Origin: Phoma sp. XZ068
Lineage: Eukaryota; Ascomycota; Dothideomycetes; Pleosporales; Didymellaceae
DNA: 64,000 nt
Assembly (NCBI GenBank): GCA_004835665.1
Contig: RBKR01000009.1
Coordinates: 1,302,001-1,366,000 of the forward strand
Direction of reading: 5' to 3'
The notes beneath the pieces are model-generated. The model saw only the letters and a program-made list of their open reading frames with translations. It did no database searches and was not told the origin of the DNA. The position numbers were made by a program, and so were the translations under genes. Positions 54,515-64,000 of the stretch are shown one piece after another. The stretch's first letter is position 1, and each line of letters begins with the position of its first letter.

Positions 54515-55647
54515 ATTGGCTGGTGGTGAAGTCCAGGGCCTGACTTGTCTTTACAGTTGCCCTAGCTTGATGACGTAGTTTTGAAAGCCCAGTTAACTTG
54601 GTGTCATGTACTGAGGTCAAGAACGAACCATGAAAAGATTGAAAAGAATTGTTCCGATGAAATTGATGTGAGGAAGACTTGCAGGGTCCTCAGTTTAAAA
54701 TGCTGGTGCGCTGGAAACCAGGCAATTACATATCCTATCTCCCGTTGGCGATTGAAGCCTGGCCTCAGCTTTTGTGCTACCTCTTCTCACAGAAATAACG
54801 GAAAACCCAATCAATACTAGTGATTGTATTGCCACACCAATCCGTGGTTTCCATTCCCTCTAGCTTGTCCTTAGGTAGGCCTTATTTAGATCCATGTCCA
54901 TGATTACTAGTCTAGTCTTCACTACTCAGCCCCTATTATCCAGCCCTCGCTACCTTTCTTGCTACGTTTTGGTCATGTGCCATGCTCTTTGGTCGCTGTA
55001 TGTCTTGCTCTCTGTCCCTTATGAAGCTTAGTATGCTTGAACAACCCCTGACACGGTCAGACACAGTCAAGTGTATTTAGAAAACCAAGATGAAGCTCGT
55101 ACGTGATTTTGGATCAAGTGTTCTACGGTGTAGGCTGAGATAGAATGCCTGGAACGGAGATCGTTGCCCAGAAAATCACGGGGCGTAATAAATCGATTCT
55201 CGAGGTCAGAATCGCTAGCCAGCCGTACTACTCGAAGTTCCCAGATGAGAAAGCAACTTTCCACCTTGACCTGGCAGAGATGCTTACCAGACGGTAGGAA
55301 TGAGTGGTGGGGAAGACTGGAGCGGCACCAAGGCTTGGGAGCTTGGTAGGAACAAAGATGAATTTCTTGGCAGGCTTCAGCTGAGCGGAACTCATAGCTA
55401 AAGCTGCGGCGAGACTAACTTACAGCGGATTCCTTGGCAAAGTTCAGCTAGACTTGGTAGCAGCTACAAGACGGCATGGTTGACCAGCGTGAAACATTGA
55501 GAGCTAGTGGTAGAATTGTAAGCGCTCGTTCGTTCTAGTCTTCTTTCCTAGGACAAGGGCAAATATACTAGCAATCACCCAAAATCATACTGTCCCTGTG
55601 TCCAACAGCACACATTCGATCACAATCCAAATGTGCGAAACTTCAAG
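54515..55647. other. Divergent promoter region ~1.1 kb
   Basis: This stretch lies between the start of the large secreted-protein gene (-) and the four-helix membrane protein gene (+). Only frames under 80 codons, no recognisable product. AT-richer in its first half. Confidence 0.5.
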
Positions 55648-56434
55648 ATGAATTCATCTCCCTTCTATGCAGGTGCGTCCACTCTATTGCTTATTTCGGC
55701 CGCAATGGCATCTGTTATTACATTCCTCTTTTCGTATCGGCTTCAGGCGAGAAGTTTCCGTGTGCCTTGGACATTTTTCCTGGTAGGTAATTGATCCTTT
55801 GCGAGTTCGGGAGTGTCGAAGATTGACCAAAATAGATCCAAAGCATATCACTATCAACAATAGCTGCACTCTCCATCCGTGCAATGTTCGCAGTATTGAA
55901 GAAGTTCCGGCCTTTGCATGATACTCTCGTGAGTGCCTGCACCGCAATACTTTGGGTAGTCTTATTTAGCATTGTGACAGTTCGCACACACTTTGCCTTA
56001 TCTAGTAAATGTGGAAAAGATACATGGGGAAATTCAGATGGTGTTGCGGTCTGCAGACTTTACAAGACGCTGTTTGCCAGCACTCTCCTTGGTTGGTATG
56101 TCCCTATCTCTGGAGCCGATCAATATCGGTGAAGCTAAGTACTTGTAGCCTCTCGTCTTTGTGCATCTTGATATGCGATCTCCTAGCCTTCTATCTGAGG
56201 GCTTCTCGCATCAGGTACACAGGAGTCCATAGTACCGACACTAGCACCACCATGTACGTTCACGAAAACGCATGCCAGCGCTGTGTCTCGCAAGCAATGC
56301 CAACAAAGAGCTGTGATCGTTTGATACCCGAACCATATCAAGGGGCCGGCGCAACCAGCGAGGAGGAATACAGGGCGTTCAGAAACGGAGTTGTCGCCCT
56401 CACCGCAGTCCGTCCAACGGTTCGGTCAATCTAG
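55648..56434 (+). CDS. Small multipass membrane protein (MARVEL-like)
   Basis: Three exons, 55648-55782, 55836-56095, 56149-56434 (introns 53 and 53 nt), 226 residues. Four hydrophobic segments are seen: STLLLISAAMASVITFLFSY (about 10-29), SISLSTIAALSIRAMFAVL (47-65), VSACTAILWVVLFSIVTV (75-92), and after the second splice LSSLCILICDLLAFYL (133-148). A conserved extracytoplasmic block with KCGKDTW and CRLYKTLFAS lies between segments 3 and 4. The tail (~70 residues) is hydrophilic. The topology and the Cys..CRLYK pattern resemble fungal MARVEL-domain proteins of the plasma membrane. No function can be assigned. A short upstream open reading (ATG at 55631) overlaps the true start region and ends at once. 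Confidence 0.72.
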
Positions 56435-56790
56435 CCGCATGTTCCTGCACATCGTACAACTCGATTTTAAAGAGGATCGCGAAGGTATGAGCACTGAAGG
56501 GCTACTTAAACAGTGATAATGGTACTGACGAACGTTACTTGGTGACTTAAGACACCGTGCTGTACATTCTATGATTGTCTGAGACAAATTAGCGTGCTAC
56601 TGGACGAGCATGTGGTGCAGCTCTGTGGGCGCAATTGATACATTTGCTATAGGAATTTCAGTAGTTCATCTTGAGATGTATGCCATATATGTGGACTTGG
56701 TTAGATACAGAAGTCTCGGGTATTTGTGAACTTTACACACGTATTGCGCTGTCCTCGATCAATGCTCCCTCACAGACAGCGCAAGACAGT
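56435..56790. other. Intergenic, convergent 3' ends
   Basis: The 3' flanks of the membrane-protein gene (+) and the minus-strand gene ending at 56791. Nothing recognised. Confidence 0.5.
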
Positions 56791-58774
56791 CTAGGTGATC
56801 CATACCGGGGTACGAATATCATAAAACTTACTCGGTACATAGCTAGGATTATAGTATCGATCTCTCTTGCGGGCAACTGGGTCTCCACTGGTCGACATGT
56901 CCCAAGCGATTCCTTTAACAATCATGACCCACCATGCAGCTTCGACTTCGTCATCATCAACTTTGAGACCTTTGTCTCGCAGATATTCCCCAATATTGTA
57001 ATCTCCACCCCGGATCGCAGCTGCATATTTTTTCGCTAAATGGTATTGTGAACTGTAACCGACTTCGCTCGTATGTGAACACGCGTATTTGTTTCGATGT
57101 TGTTCTCGGAGTGAGTGATTATTTTCGTACATAGGTTGCCACCCAAAATTTGTGTTCACATCAATTGCGGAGTAATATGCGTTGATGCAATGCGCTGCAA
57201 CAAGGCGGCTGCATAGTGTCATGCCGTATTGTGGATCGCGACCGCTCCATTTCTGGTTGAGATAACCCTTTGCCCATAGAAGAATATTTAGGCAGTTCTT
57301 GATGAGAGCATTTTTTTCGACGTTCATCAGATCCCTCAATGACTGAGTTGTCCCAATTATCGAGATAATCGTACTTCCAGTTTTCGAAGAGCATTTGTAG
57401 TCGTTCGCCCCCTCCTTGTAAATATCGAGAGCACTATGCTGAGGACCCTCAATAGAGGCGAGTCGCCCCTGGAGGGCCTCCAAAAGGCCTAATCGCCCCT
57501 CGTAATAATGTAGAGGCGTAATTGGCGCAGAGCCTCGGAATCCGGGTAAGTAATTGTATGATGTTGGATAACTCTCAAGTGCAACGAAGCCACTCATTAG
57601 AATCATGGCATCGAATTGCTGCTCACACCATTTCTCCTCGGCCATCTCTGTCCTAAGGTTCCGACCACTGATGCCTATTGCTTCAAACATGGGACCGAAA
57701 GCGTGTTTTCTTTCATCATTGATTAAAGAAAAGTCGCGCTTGACGAGGCTCTTATCCCCCGAAAGTATTCCAATAAGAGACTTATCCGCTACTTCAGTTG
57801 GAGGTACAACTCGGTGGCAGTTTTGTTTCCCGGTAGTCGCGAAGGTAAACGCAATGCCTAGACCTCTCATTTCGGTGGCGGTGATGCTGTAACCCTTGCA
57901 ATCCGCTGTAGAGATATTGCTGTTCAGATCCAGCTTGCTCCATTCCATCCCCAAGCGTAGAGCGAGCAGCACAACATCGGCCAGAGTGGAAGTCGCAAGA
58001 GGTTTTAGCAGATCCGGAGGCATGAAGTCCCAGTTCCATTGTCTGAAGGCTACTGCCGCGACTCTCCTATCCACTTTGAGCCTAAGTTCCATTCCATTAG
58101 GTGGGTCGTAGCTTGCATAGTCCAGGATGCAGGACGTCGATCAGTTGTAACCAGGAGGCTCGTATTTCACTTCTTGAAGTGGCTCTCCATCTGAGGGGGC
58201 CAGATTAGGTCATGAAGTTCTTTTCAGGGTCTGTTTGTTCCGATGATTGGGGTGGGGACGATTTGAACGCCTCCTCCTCGTTAACAGTGTTTCTTAGAAC
58301 TTGAGGGAATTTGGTATAGTCAGACTCTCCGACTTGCAGCAAACGACCCTGTAATAGCCATGCAAGGAACTTAGGCCTGTAGAGTCCCGTCCAAAATCGT
58401 GACCAAGCACGGTGCTTTGGTGGCTCAGCTTTTGTCCAGATTTCCGAAAACGTCACAAGGTCATACGTGGGTCCGTATACATGAGTCGCACTTGTCGAAA
58501 CTTCTCGCATATGTTCCTCTGAAGGCTCATCGTATGTCAAGTCTGTGCTGGATATCATAAAATGCGGTGTTGTGTATTCGGTTTCAATGCGTAGCTCCCA
58601 AAGCTTCCACCTGCGATGCCTTAGAGCTGCCCAAGGCCCAATAACAGAAGGCGCGCATCGTCGGAAGCCTTCCACATGCCCAACGATATTCTGTAATAAC
58701 TGAACTCCGGCAAGAATGAGTGCTGTGATCGCAATGATTAGTGACGCCGTGGTGAGCTCCACTTCAGCGGCCAT
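56791..58774 (-). CDS. Fungal membrane-anchored conserved protein, junction broken or unresolved
   Basis: Two long frames that belong to one fungal protein family. The first (58774-58205, 189 residues) has an N-terminal membrane segment, SLIIAITALILAGVQLLQNI, then APSVIGPWAALRHRRWKLWE and ETEYTTPHF. The second (58092-56791, 433 residues) has the family hallmark WNWDFMPPDLLKPLATSTL near its start, LALRLGMEW, and an end SKFYDIRTPVWIT. Between them the first frame meets TAA at 58205; past it the same frame reads RASWLQLIDVLH, a piece expected in this family, and then the frame must shift by about 58,120 to reach the second part. A weak intron (GTCCCC..CTCAG) could skip the TAA, but no intron explains the later shift. 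So it is either a recent pseudogene or a sequence/consensus error. Function unknown; probably a cell-surface or endomembrane protein. Confidence 0.55.
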
Positions 58775-59586
58775 CAGGTGGATAAATGGGGGAATGGAAG
58801 CCGCTCTACGAAGGACTGTGAGGCTGCCCTACTTATCTATATTATGCGGTTGGACTGGGCACCCTTTCTCTTTTGGGAGGGTAATTAGCCCCCACATGTC
58901 GCAGGATTCATCCTCATCAATCAGCTTCGACGTACAGAGGATGTTAACAATCACGGACCATAGGTACTGGTGTCGGTCTCTGCTCCATGCTTGCGTGTCT
59001 CCCATCGTCTAGGCGTTTTTGGACCATGAGTGTGAGAACTGACGTGCTGATTCATGAAATGAAGTCAATCAGCTTCTATAATGTCTGTTCAGAAGAAAAG
59101 TTCGAAGATGATGGCGTGATGCCCATTCGTGGCGCCAAACCTGCACCTCAACCTGGGCGCCAGTTGTGCTTACTCTTGACACTTTTTTCTACCAAATGTG
59201 TTTCCTCAACATAACCAGGAGCACACAGCAGGCGCGCCTGTTTTGCGCTTCAAACCTTTGTTGCACTTCGCTAGACACGATATTTACCACACCTAGGTAT
59301 GTGATGATGGTTGATGAAGGTCGTCCTGGCTGGCACACGTTCGGAGCCTTGATGGTATTCCGGCCTAGGTATTTAGGATCATGGTGGCGAAGCGTAGTAA
59401 TTACGGGCAAAAGTTAGGGAAATGCAACAACATCTGAAAAGTTAGAAATCTATTCCAAATCGCTGTTCAACTCCGCTAGCAATGAAGGATGAATCCAAAC
59501 CCCAACTCTACTGTTGGATGCTCGTCCCATTTGTACACCTTTTCCATGCATATGCAAAACCGGCAACGCAATGCAACATTTCAAAA
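58775..59586. other. Intergenic ~0.8 kb
   Basis: The promoter side of the minus-strand gene ending its 5' side at 58774 and the 3' flank of the OPT transporter gene. Only short overlapping frames. Confidence 0.5.
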
Positions 59587-62500
59587 TTACCAATCTTTCG
59601 GTCCGAAAGTACTTCCTTTCGGCACCTCTTTGTACGAACACGCCGTGTAATCACAGCCCTAAGGTAGAGTTAGTATGTTACAAGTTTGAAAAGGAGAGAA
59701 ATCGACATACCTGCTTATACACCTCGGTGCCCCACCACTTGAACCCTTTCATCCACCCCGGGAACACAATGCCGAAGAAAATAACCACCACGCCAAACGC
59801 AAGACCCGAGTCAAGCGCAGCGCTCAGCATCATGTTGTACTTTCGCCACCAATTCTTCCTGCGATTGCGGATCTCGTAATTGAAGATGTAGCACACAATC
59901 GCCCAAACCGAGAAGTTCAGGCCAGTAGCCGGCGGAATCCAGCTCAGGCTGCCAAAAACGACTGCAAGGTTTACCTTTCGTAGGATGGATTTGCGGTTAT
60001 TGCGTGCAAAGTACCACAGAATGATCGGTGAAACGGCGCCAACGAGGAAGGCCCAAACGAGCGGTCGGTAAAGGGCGCCGGGGCCGAAGAAGCGTTTGGG
60101 TCCTACAACGCCCCAGAGGATGCTTCCGTTGAAGTGGACACGTGCGATGGGGCAGTTAAAACCGTTGATGGCTTCGGTGGTGCATATACCGGGGATGTAA
60201 TTCAGCATCCAATTCAAAACGCCTATCTGTGTGAGACTGGACACGATGGTGACTGTGAGCTGGAGTCTGAAGAGGAGCCTCGGTGGGATCTTCATGTAAT
60301 GGCCAAGCTTCAGATCAGATGCGAACTTGAGACCTTGTGTTGAGGAGATGTATCCAAAGGTTGTGAAGACCATGTTGGCAACGGGCCGACCAGGGAATGC
60401 GCCACCGCATATTAATTGACAAATGAGGTAGATGCTGCTCTGCTGGTTGGTGATGGCCATGACAATGCCGATTGGGATGAACAAGATTGCGCCGATGCCG
60501 AGAGCCAACAAGAGGCCGTACCATGGAAGATGGATTGGATAGTACTCGACAACGTACATGCCGACAGCTGCCATCGTGATTCCGGTGAGTAGGTACCAAG
60601 TCATTGGCGCATCTGGATACCTTCGCATGAGTCGGTTGTGTACGTCTTCAGCGTCCAGAAGGTCTTCCATATCAGGCTCAGATGTTGTGCTGTTTCTGTG
60701 ACGGTAGACATTGGGAGATGTGGAGTGTCCATTGCTTTCTGGTAGGTTGTTAAGAGGCTCATAGTCGGTTGCAGGTGCCTTCCGGATTTCTGCCCAGGAA
60801 CGACTCCATTGCCTCCAGATGTCCTTGCCATGCCAGAGAGCCGTGTGCGATAGCAGAGCTGTGAGGGCAGCGAACTGAAGCGCATAGCTGAGTACGTAAG
60901 TAATAGGCAGAAATACTCGGCTGTAGTTCTTGTATGCTTCTTCATCGAACAAGAAGTCCTCAGTCAAGATCTTGCTGACATCGTATGGGACGCCAGTGTT
61001 GTCCCAAACCGCAGCCGAGAGAATCGGCATATAGGAAGAATACATGACGTTCGCGTAGTCTATGATGTGTCAGCAAAGAAACAGACGTCAGTCATTGAGG
61101 TACGTACACATAATGGGTGCCGCGATCCACATGACAAGTACAAGACCTCCAAGAATGTTGAGGGCAGCCCAGAAAGGTGTCACAAGAGGAGATCCGATGT
61201 AGGCAATCTGGGCCCAGTCAAACGTTACAGGGAACAAACCCAAGCCAGATGATACTCCAAACTATTAATGAGTCAGCTTGTAATAGGTCGTCAAGCAATG
61301 CAGGACTTACAAGATTGGCAATAATGACATTCTTGGGTGCGAACCAGGTAATGACGCTAAAGTAGCTCAATGCAGGAAAGAGCAGTCCCGGAAGGAAGTA
61401 GAATGCGACCGAGCCAGAGAAGACGCGTGTGAAGAACTTTCGAGGTGAGATAGTCCACCCATCCGCAGGCTTGTTCTCGTCTTTATGCAATGCGGTAAAC
61501 ATGGCAGTGGAGACTAAGGTGCTTGGCCAAATCATGCCACTAGGTCGCACTAGGTACCGTCTCGTGAGTCCGGCGAGGGAGTATCCGAGGATTTGTGTGG
61601 AAAGAATAAGTAAGACCTGGTACATGATGCCTAAATCTTGATGGTAGAATTTCACTTGCTCAACAATAACCTGTGATCAAATCAGCACATGCAAGCGGGT
61701 CACCGAATGTTGTACTGACATCTGTAGCAAACGCAAATCCGAAAGACACGTTACTGCTGACATAAACGCAGCAGTGTTCTTTTTCATTCCAGCGGCCTTT
61801 TGCAAGATAGAGTCGGAAACGACGGGTCCAAGGGGTGTTTGGTGGTAAAGCGAGGCTGACTCTGCAGCCATCCACAAAAGTCTCTTCAGGGTCGTCAGGT
61901 CGTTTGAGGACTTGGTCCCAAAACAGACCAAGAGGGTGAACAAGTAACAACGCAATAATAGGAGTAAGGCTGACGCTAGGGTATCTTAGGGAGAAAAATA
62001 AATTGGTCGAAGAACCAGCAATAGCAAACATCAAGGACAGGATCCACATCCGTGGTGTATCAATTGATAGGGTGGTGTTGTCGGTAGCTGCGACAGACGC
62101 CCGGACTTGGGCATAGGGAGAGTTGTCGGACGGGTTGCCTTTCTGATCGTGCAAGTCATCGCTGTCAGAGACATCGTCCTCGTCATCATCGTCATCGTCG
62201 TCGTCGTCAATATCGATGTTGGTGCTGCTTGCCGATGACTTGGTGCTCTCGAGTAGAGGTGAGGCTCCAGCTATCGAGTTATCTAAGGCGCTGGCATTGA
62301 AACGATCCTCGGAGTGAGATGCTTCCTGTCGTCCAATCTCTTCGTTGAGCGTCTTGCTGCTTCCACTTTCATCCCTCAGTCTCCGTCTCGACGCGGAGTT
62401 CGTGAGAATGGGCGAGCTCCGTGCCGAACCATGATTGCTTCTCAGAGATGTGTTGGACACGGCGTTTGAAAGCTTGCTCTTCCCCTTCTTCTTGCGATGA

Positions 62501-62960
62501 CGTGCGGCGCTGGTCACATGATCTTCCTCGGAATCATTGGGGCTCAACGAGAGTATCGGTAAGCCTCCATAGGACCCTGGATGGCATAATCAGTATGCAT
62601 TTCTAGTTGTTGCAAGGCCCCTGGGCGCCCTGACTGCGCACGTTACCAGCCGTCAGGTGAGGCCTGAGCGCGGAATGCCAGGTGATTCATTAGCTTACCT
62701 GTGCCCTGCGCCGGGGATGATCGCACCAGCAGCGGCGCGCGCGACATTCTCCTCTTGACGGATGGAGAAGGGTTCTCTGTGGGATGTGCTGAGAGATCAC
62801 GCTCGTCATGAGATGCGGCTGTGGCTATGTTACTTGCTTTTTGGCGGAAGTCATGCAACTCGTAACTGCTGCCTGCGGGAGAGGAAGGGCCCGGGTCGTA
62901 GCTCGTGTCACGAAGAACAGGCGAAGAAACGACGGGCGGGCACGACGCTTCTTCAGCCAT
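59587..62960 (-). CDS. OPT-family oligopeptide transporter
   Basis: Six exons: 62960-62699, 62576-61720, 61670-61311, 61261-61108, 61059-59711, 59658-59587 (introns 122, 49, 49, 48 and 52 nt), 1017 residues. The cytosolic N-terminal ~230 residues are Ser-rich with an Asp/Glu run (about 62,155-62,215). The OPT signature SPYAQVRASVAATDN precedes the first membrane segment, and the second signature KIPPR is present (LGHYMKIPPRLLFRLQ). Around 14 hydrophobic segments can be counted across exons 2-5. The last small exon gives GCDYTACSYKEVPKGSTF and a final FGPKDW, typical of OPT ends; without it the protein would finish in an unrelated tail. OPT (Isp4-like) proteins import tetra/pentapeptides or glutathione with protons across the plasma membrane; some carry siderophores. 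The substrate is not predictable here. Confidence 0.93.
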
Positions 62961-63428
62961 AAATATGCCCAGGTGGGTTCGTTGGCCACAGGGGCGCGTG
63001 GCTACGTGCGCGGGTATCTCACACGAAAAGGGTTTCGTGCGAAGTCGGGGTATCAGACGATCAGATAAATCCGTAATCTTTTGATGATCTGATTAGATAA
63101 AGCCTCGGAATGCAAGCTAGTTCTAGATTTAGAGCGTGATGAGCCAATGAAGGCTGCATTTCAGGCGGGACGCATTAACGTGGAAAAGCTAGCCGGCCAT
63201 AGTTCGGTCGGCCATCAAGCAAGGTGCGGTACGGGCGGCTGCGCATCATCACGCATGTCCTGGGTCGATCGGCTGTAACCCTGCTCCTCGGGCCTGGTGA
63301 TGAGAAAATTTCAACCTGCAGAGTGCTAACATTTGCAAGTACATTTTATCGTACATTTGAAAATCATGCATGAGGGGCTAGAAGTACTGACACAGTTCGG
63401 TGTGATGTCATACGTTCTAGAACCCCAC
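62961..63428. other. Intergenic ~470 bp
   Basis: The promoter of the OPT gene and the 3' flank of the Bcs1-like gene. Nothing recognised. Confidence 0.5.
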
Positions 63429-64000
63429 TTATTTTACATCTACATGTCCAGGGATGCCCACATGGCCTTCACGCTGACTGTGACCAGCGGTGAGGCCCGA
63501 GACCATGCTAATGGCTCCCTCTACATCGTCCTTGTTATACAGAAACAGACCCTGCAGCGCTGCTGTGCTCACTGAGTCGGCCAACCCCAATTCCTTGACC
63601 TTGGCCATGAATATCTGCTTCGCTTCACCGCTCGCATCGAATTCGGCGTAGAATCGATCCCATAATTGCTCGATCTGGTGCTCAGTAGCTTCACCAAGTC
63701 TTACAGTCATGTCAACTCGTCCAGGTCGCACCAGAGCCTCATCCAATCTCTCAACGTGGTTAGTCGTTAGGAAGATAATGCGCTCTTCAGCACTAGCAAC
63801 ACCATCCAGTGCGTTGAGTAGTCCAGAGAATGTCACAGAAGCGCTAGCGAAGCCGTCTGCCCCCGGGGTCTTTCGGTTCGCGAAGGCCACGTCCACGTCT
63901 TCGAGAAGTACGACAGTCCGCCGTGGCACGTTGGTCAACAGGTGATTCAGGCGGTCATCCGTCAGACCTCGTTCACTGACGTTCAGAATGGCAATGTTGA
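63429..64000 (-). CDS. BCS1: Bcs1-like AAA ATPase, C-terminal part
   Basis: The frame is open from base 64000 and runs to a stop at 63429; the N-terminus is outside the window. The visible part of the AAA domain has VVLLEDVDVAF (Walker B, with the LLEDVD acidic pair), SGLLNALDGVASAEERIIFL, the sensor TTNHVERLDEALVRPGRVD with the arginine-finger region RPGR, and a C-terminal helical lid ALQGLFLYNKDDVEGAISMV. Bcs1 is a mitochondrial inner-membrane ATPase that moves the folded Rieske protein in complex III assembly; fungi have several Bcs1 paralogues. The last 12-15 residues (QREGHVGIPGHVDVK) do not look like the usual Bcs1 end, so a 3' intron may have been missed or this is a divergent paralogue. 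Confidence 0.85.
   Translation of the reverse strand, partial: NIAILNVSERGLTDDRLNHLLTNVPRRTVVLLEDVDVAFANRKTPGADGFASASVTFSGLLNALDGVASAEERIIFLTTNHVERLDEALVRPGRVDMTVRLGEATEHQIEQLWDRFYAEFDASGEAKQIFMAKVKELGLADSVSTAALQGLFLYNKDDVEGAISMVSGLTAGHSQREGHVGIPGHVDVK

Overview
The window looks like nuclear chromosomal DNA of a filamentous ascomycete, most likely a dothideomycete. Genes lie on both strands without operons. They are split by short introns, mostly 46-60 nt, with GT..AG ends and CTNAC/TACTAAC-like branch sites. The proteins are typically fungal: Sfl1-type HSF, class V chitinase with LysM domains, OPT transporter, HET-domain relic, and F-box-like proteins with a 'LRLPIEVRLQIY' type motif. The lineage call rests on protein style only.

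Layout. 1-3672 (+): 3' part of a Vip1/Asp1 inositol-pyrophosphate kinase/phosphatase. 4-8 kb: two unrecognised genes and one F-box-like gene. 8.9-9.7 kb: broken relic of a HET incompatibility protein. 9.7-12.9 and 13.7-18.4 kb: two long stretches with no convincing gene, separated by one small acidic conserved protein. 18.5-20.5 kb (-): fungal transcription-factor-like protein. 22.2-31 kb: housekeeping block with an RRM protein, FGGY sugar kinase, EMC10-like ER protein, an RRM protein with a metallothionein-like tail, and an E2 ubiquitin-conjugating enzyme. 31.6-42.2 kb: TBC Rab-GAP, Sfl1-like HSF, F-box protein, and xanthine/hypoxanthine phosphoribosyltransferase. 42.8-54.5 kb: accessory locus with a 1439-residue LysM/CBM18/GH18 chitinase, a divergently transcribed secreted protein with Kex2-type sites, an F-box/LRR-like protein, and a second large secreted cysteine-containing helical protein. 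55.6-58.8 kb: a four-helix membrane protein and a fungal membrane-anchored protein with an unresolved break. 59.6-63 kb (-): OPT oligopeptide transporter. 63.4-64 kb (-): C-terminal part of a Bcs1-like AAA ATPase.

The most interesting region is 42.8-54.5 kb. The chitinase has the architecture of the alpha subunit of yeast zymocin-type killer toxins: secretion signal, prodomain, KR site, two LysM, CBM18, GH18. Next to it, sharing a 1.35 kb intergenic promoter region, is a secreted protein with KR and RKR sites, and 5 kb further on a secreted helical protein with a cysteine-rich N-terminus. My inference is a multi-component secreted system in which a chitin-binding enzyme helps another component cross a cell wall. 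The sequence shows the architecture; the joint function is a hypothesis. The second most interesting feature is the RRM protein ending in two 47-residue repeats with seven cysteines each.

Exon boundaries were worked out by hand from splice consensus and frame continuity. For all multi-exon genes reported with joins, the summed exon length is a multiple of three.
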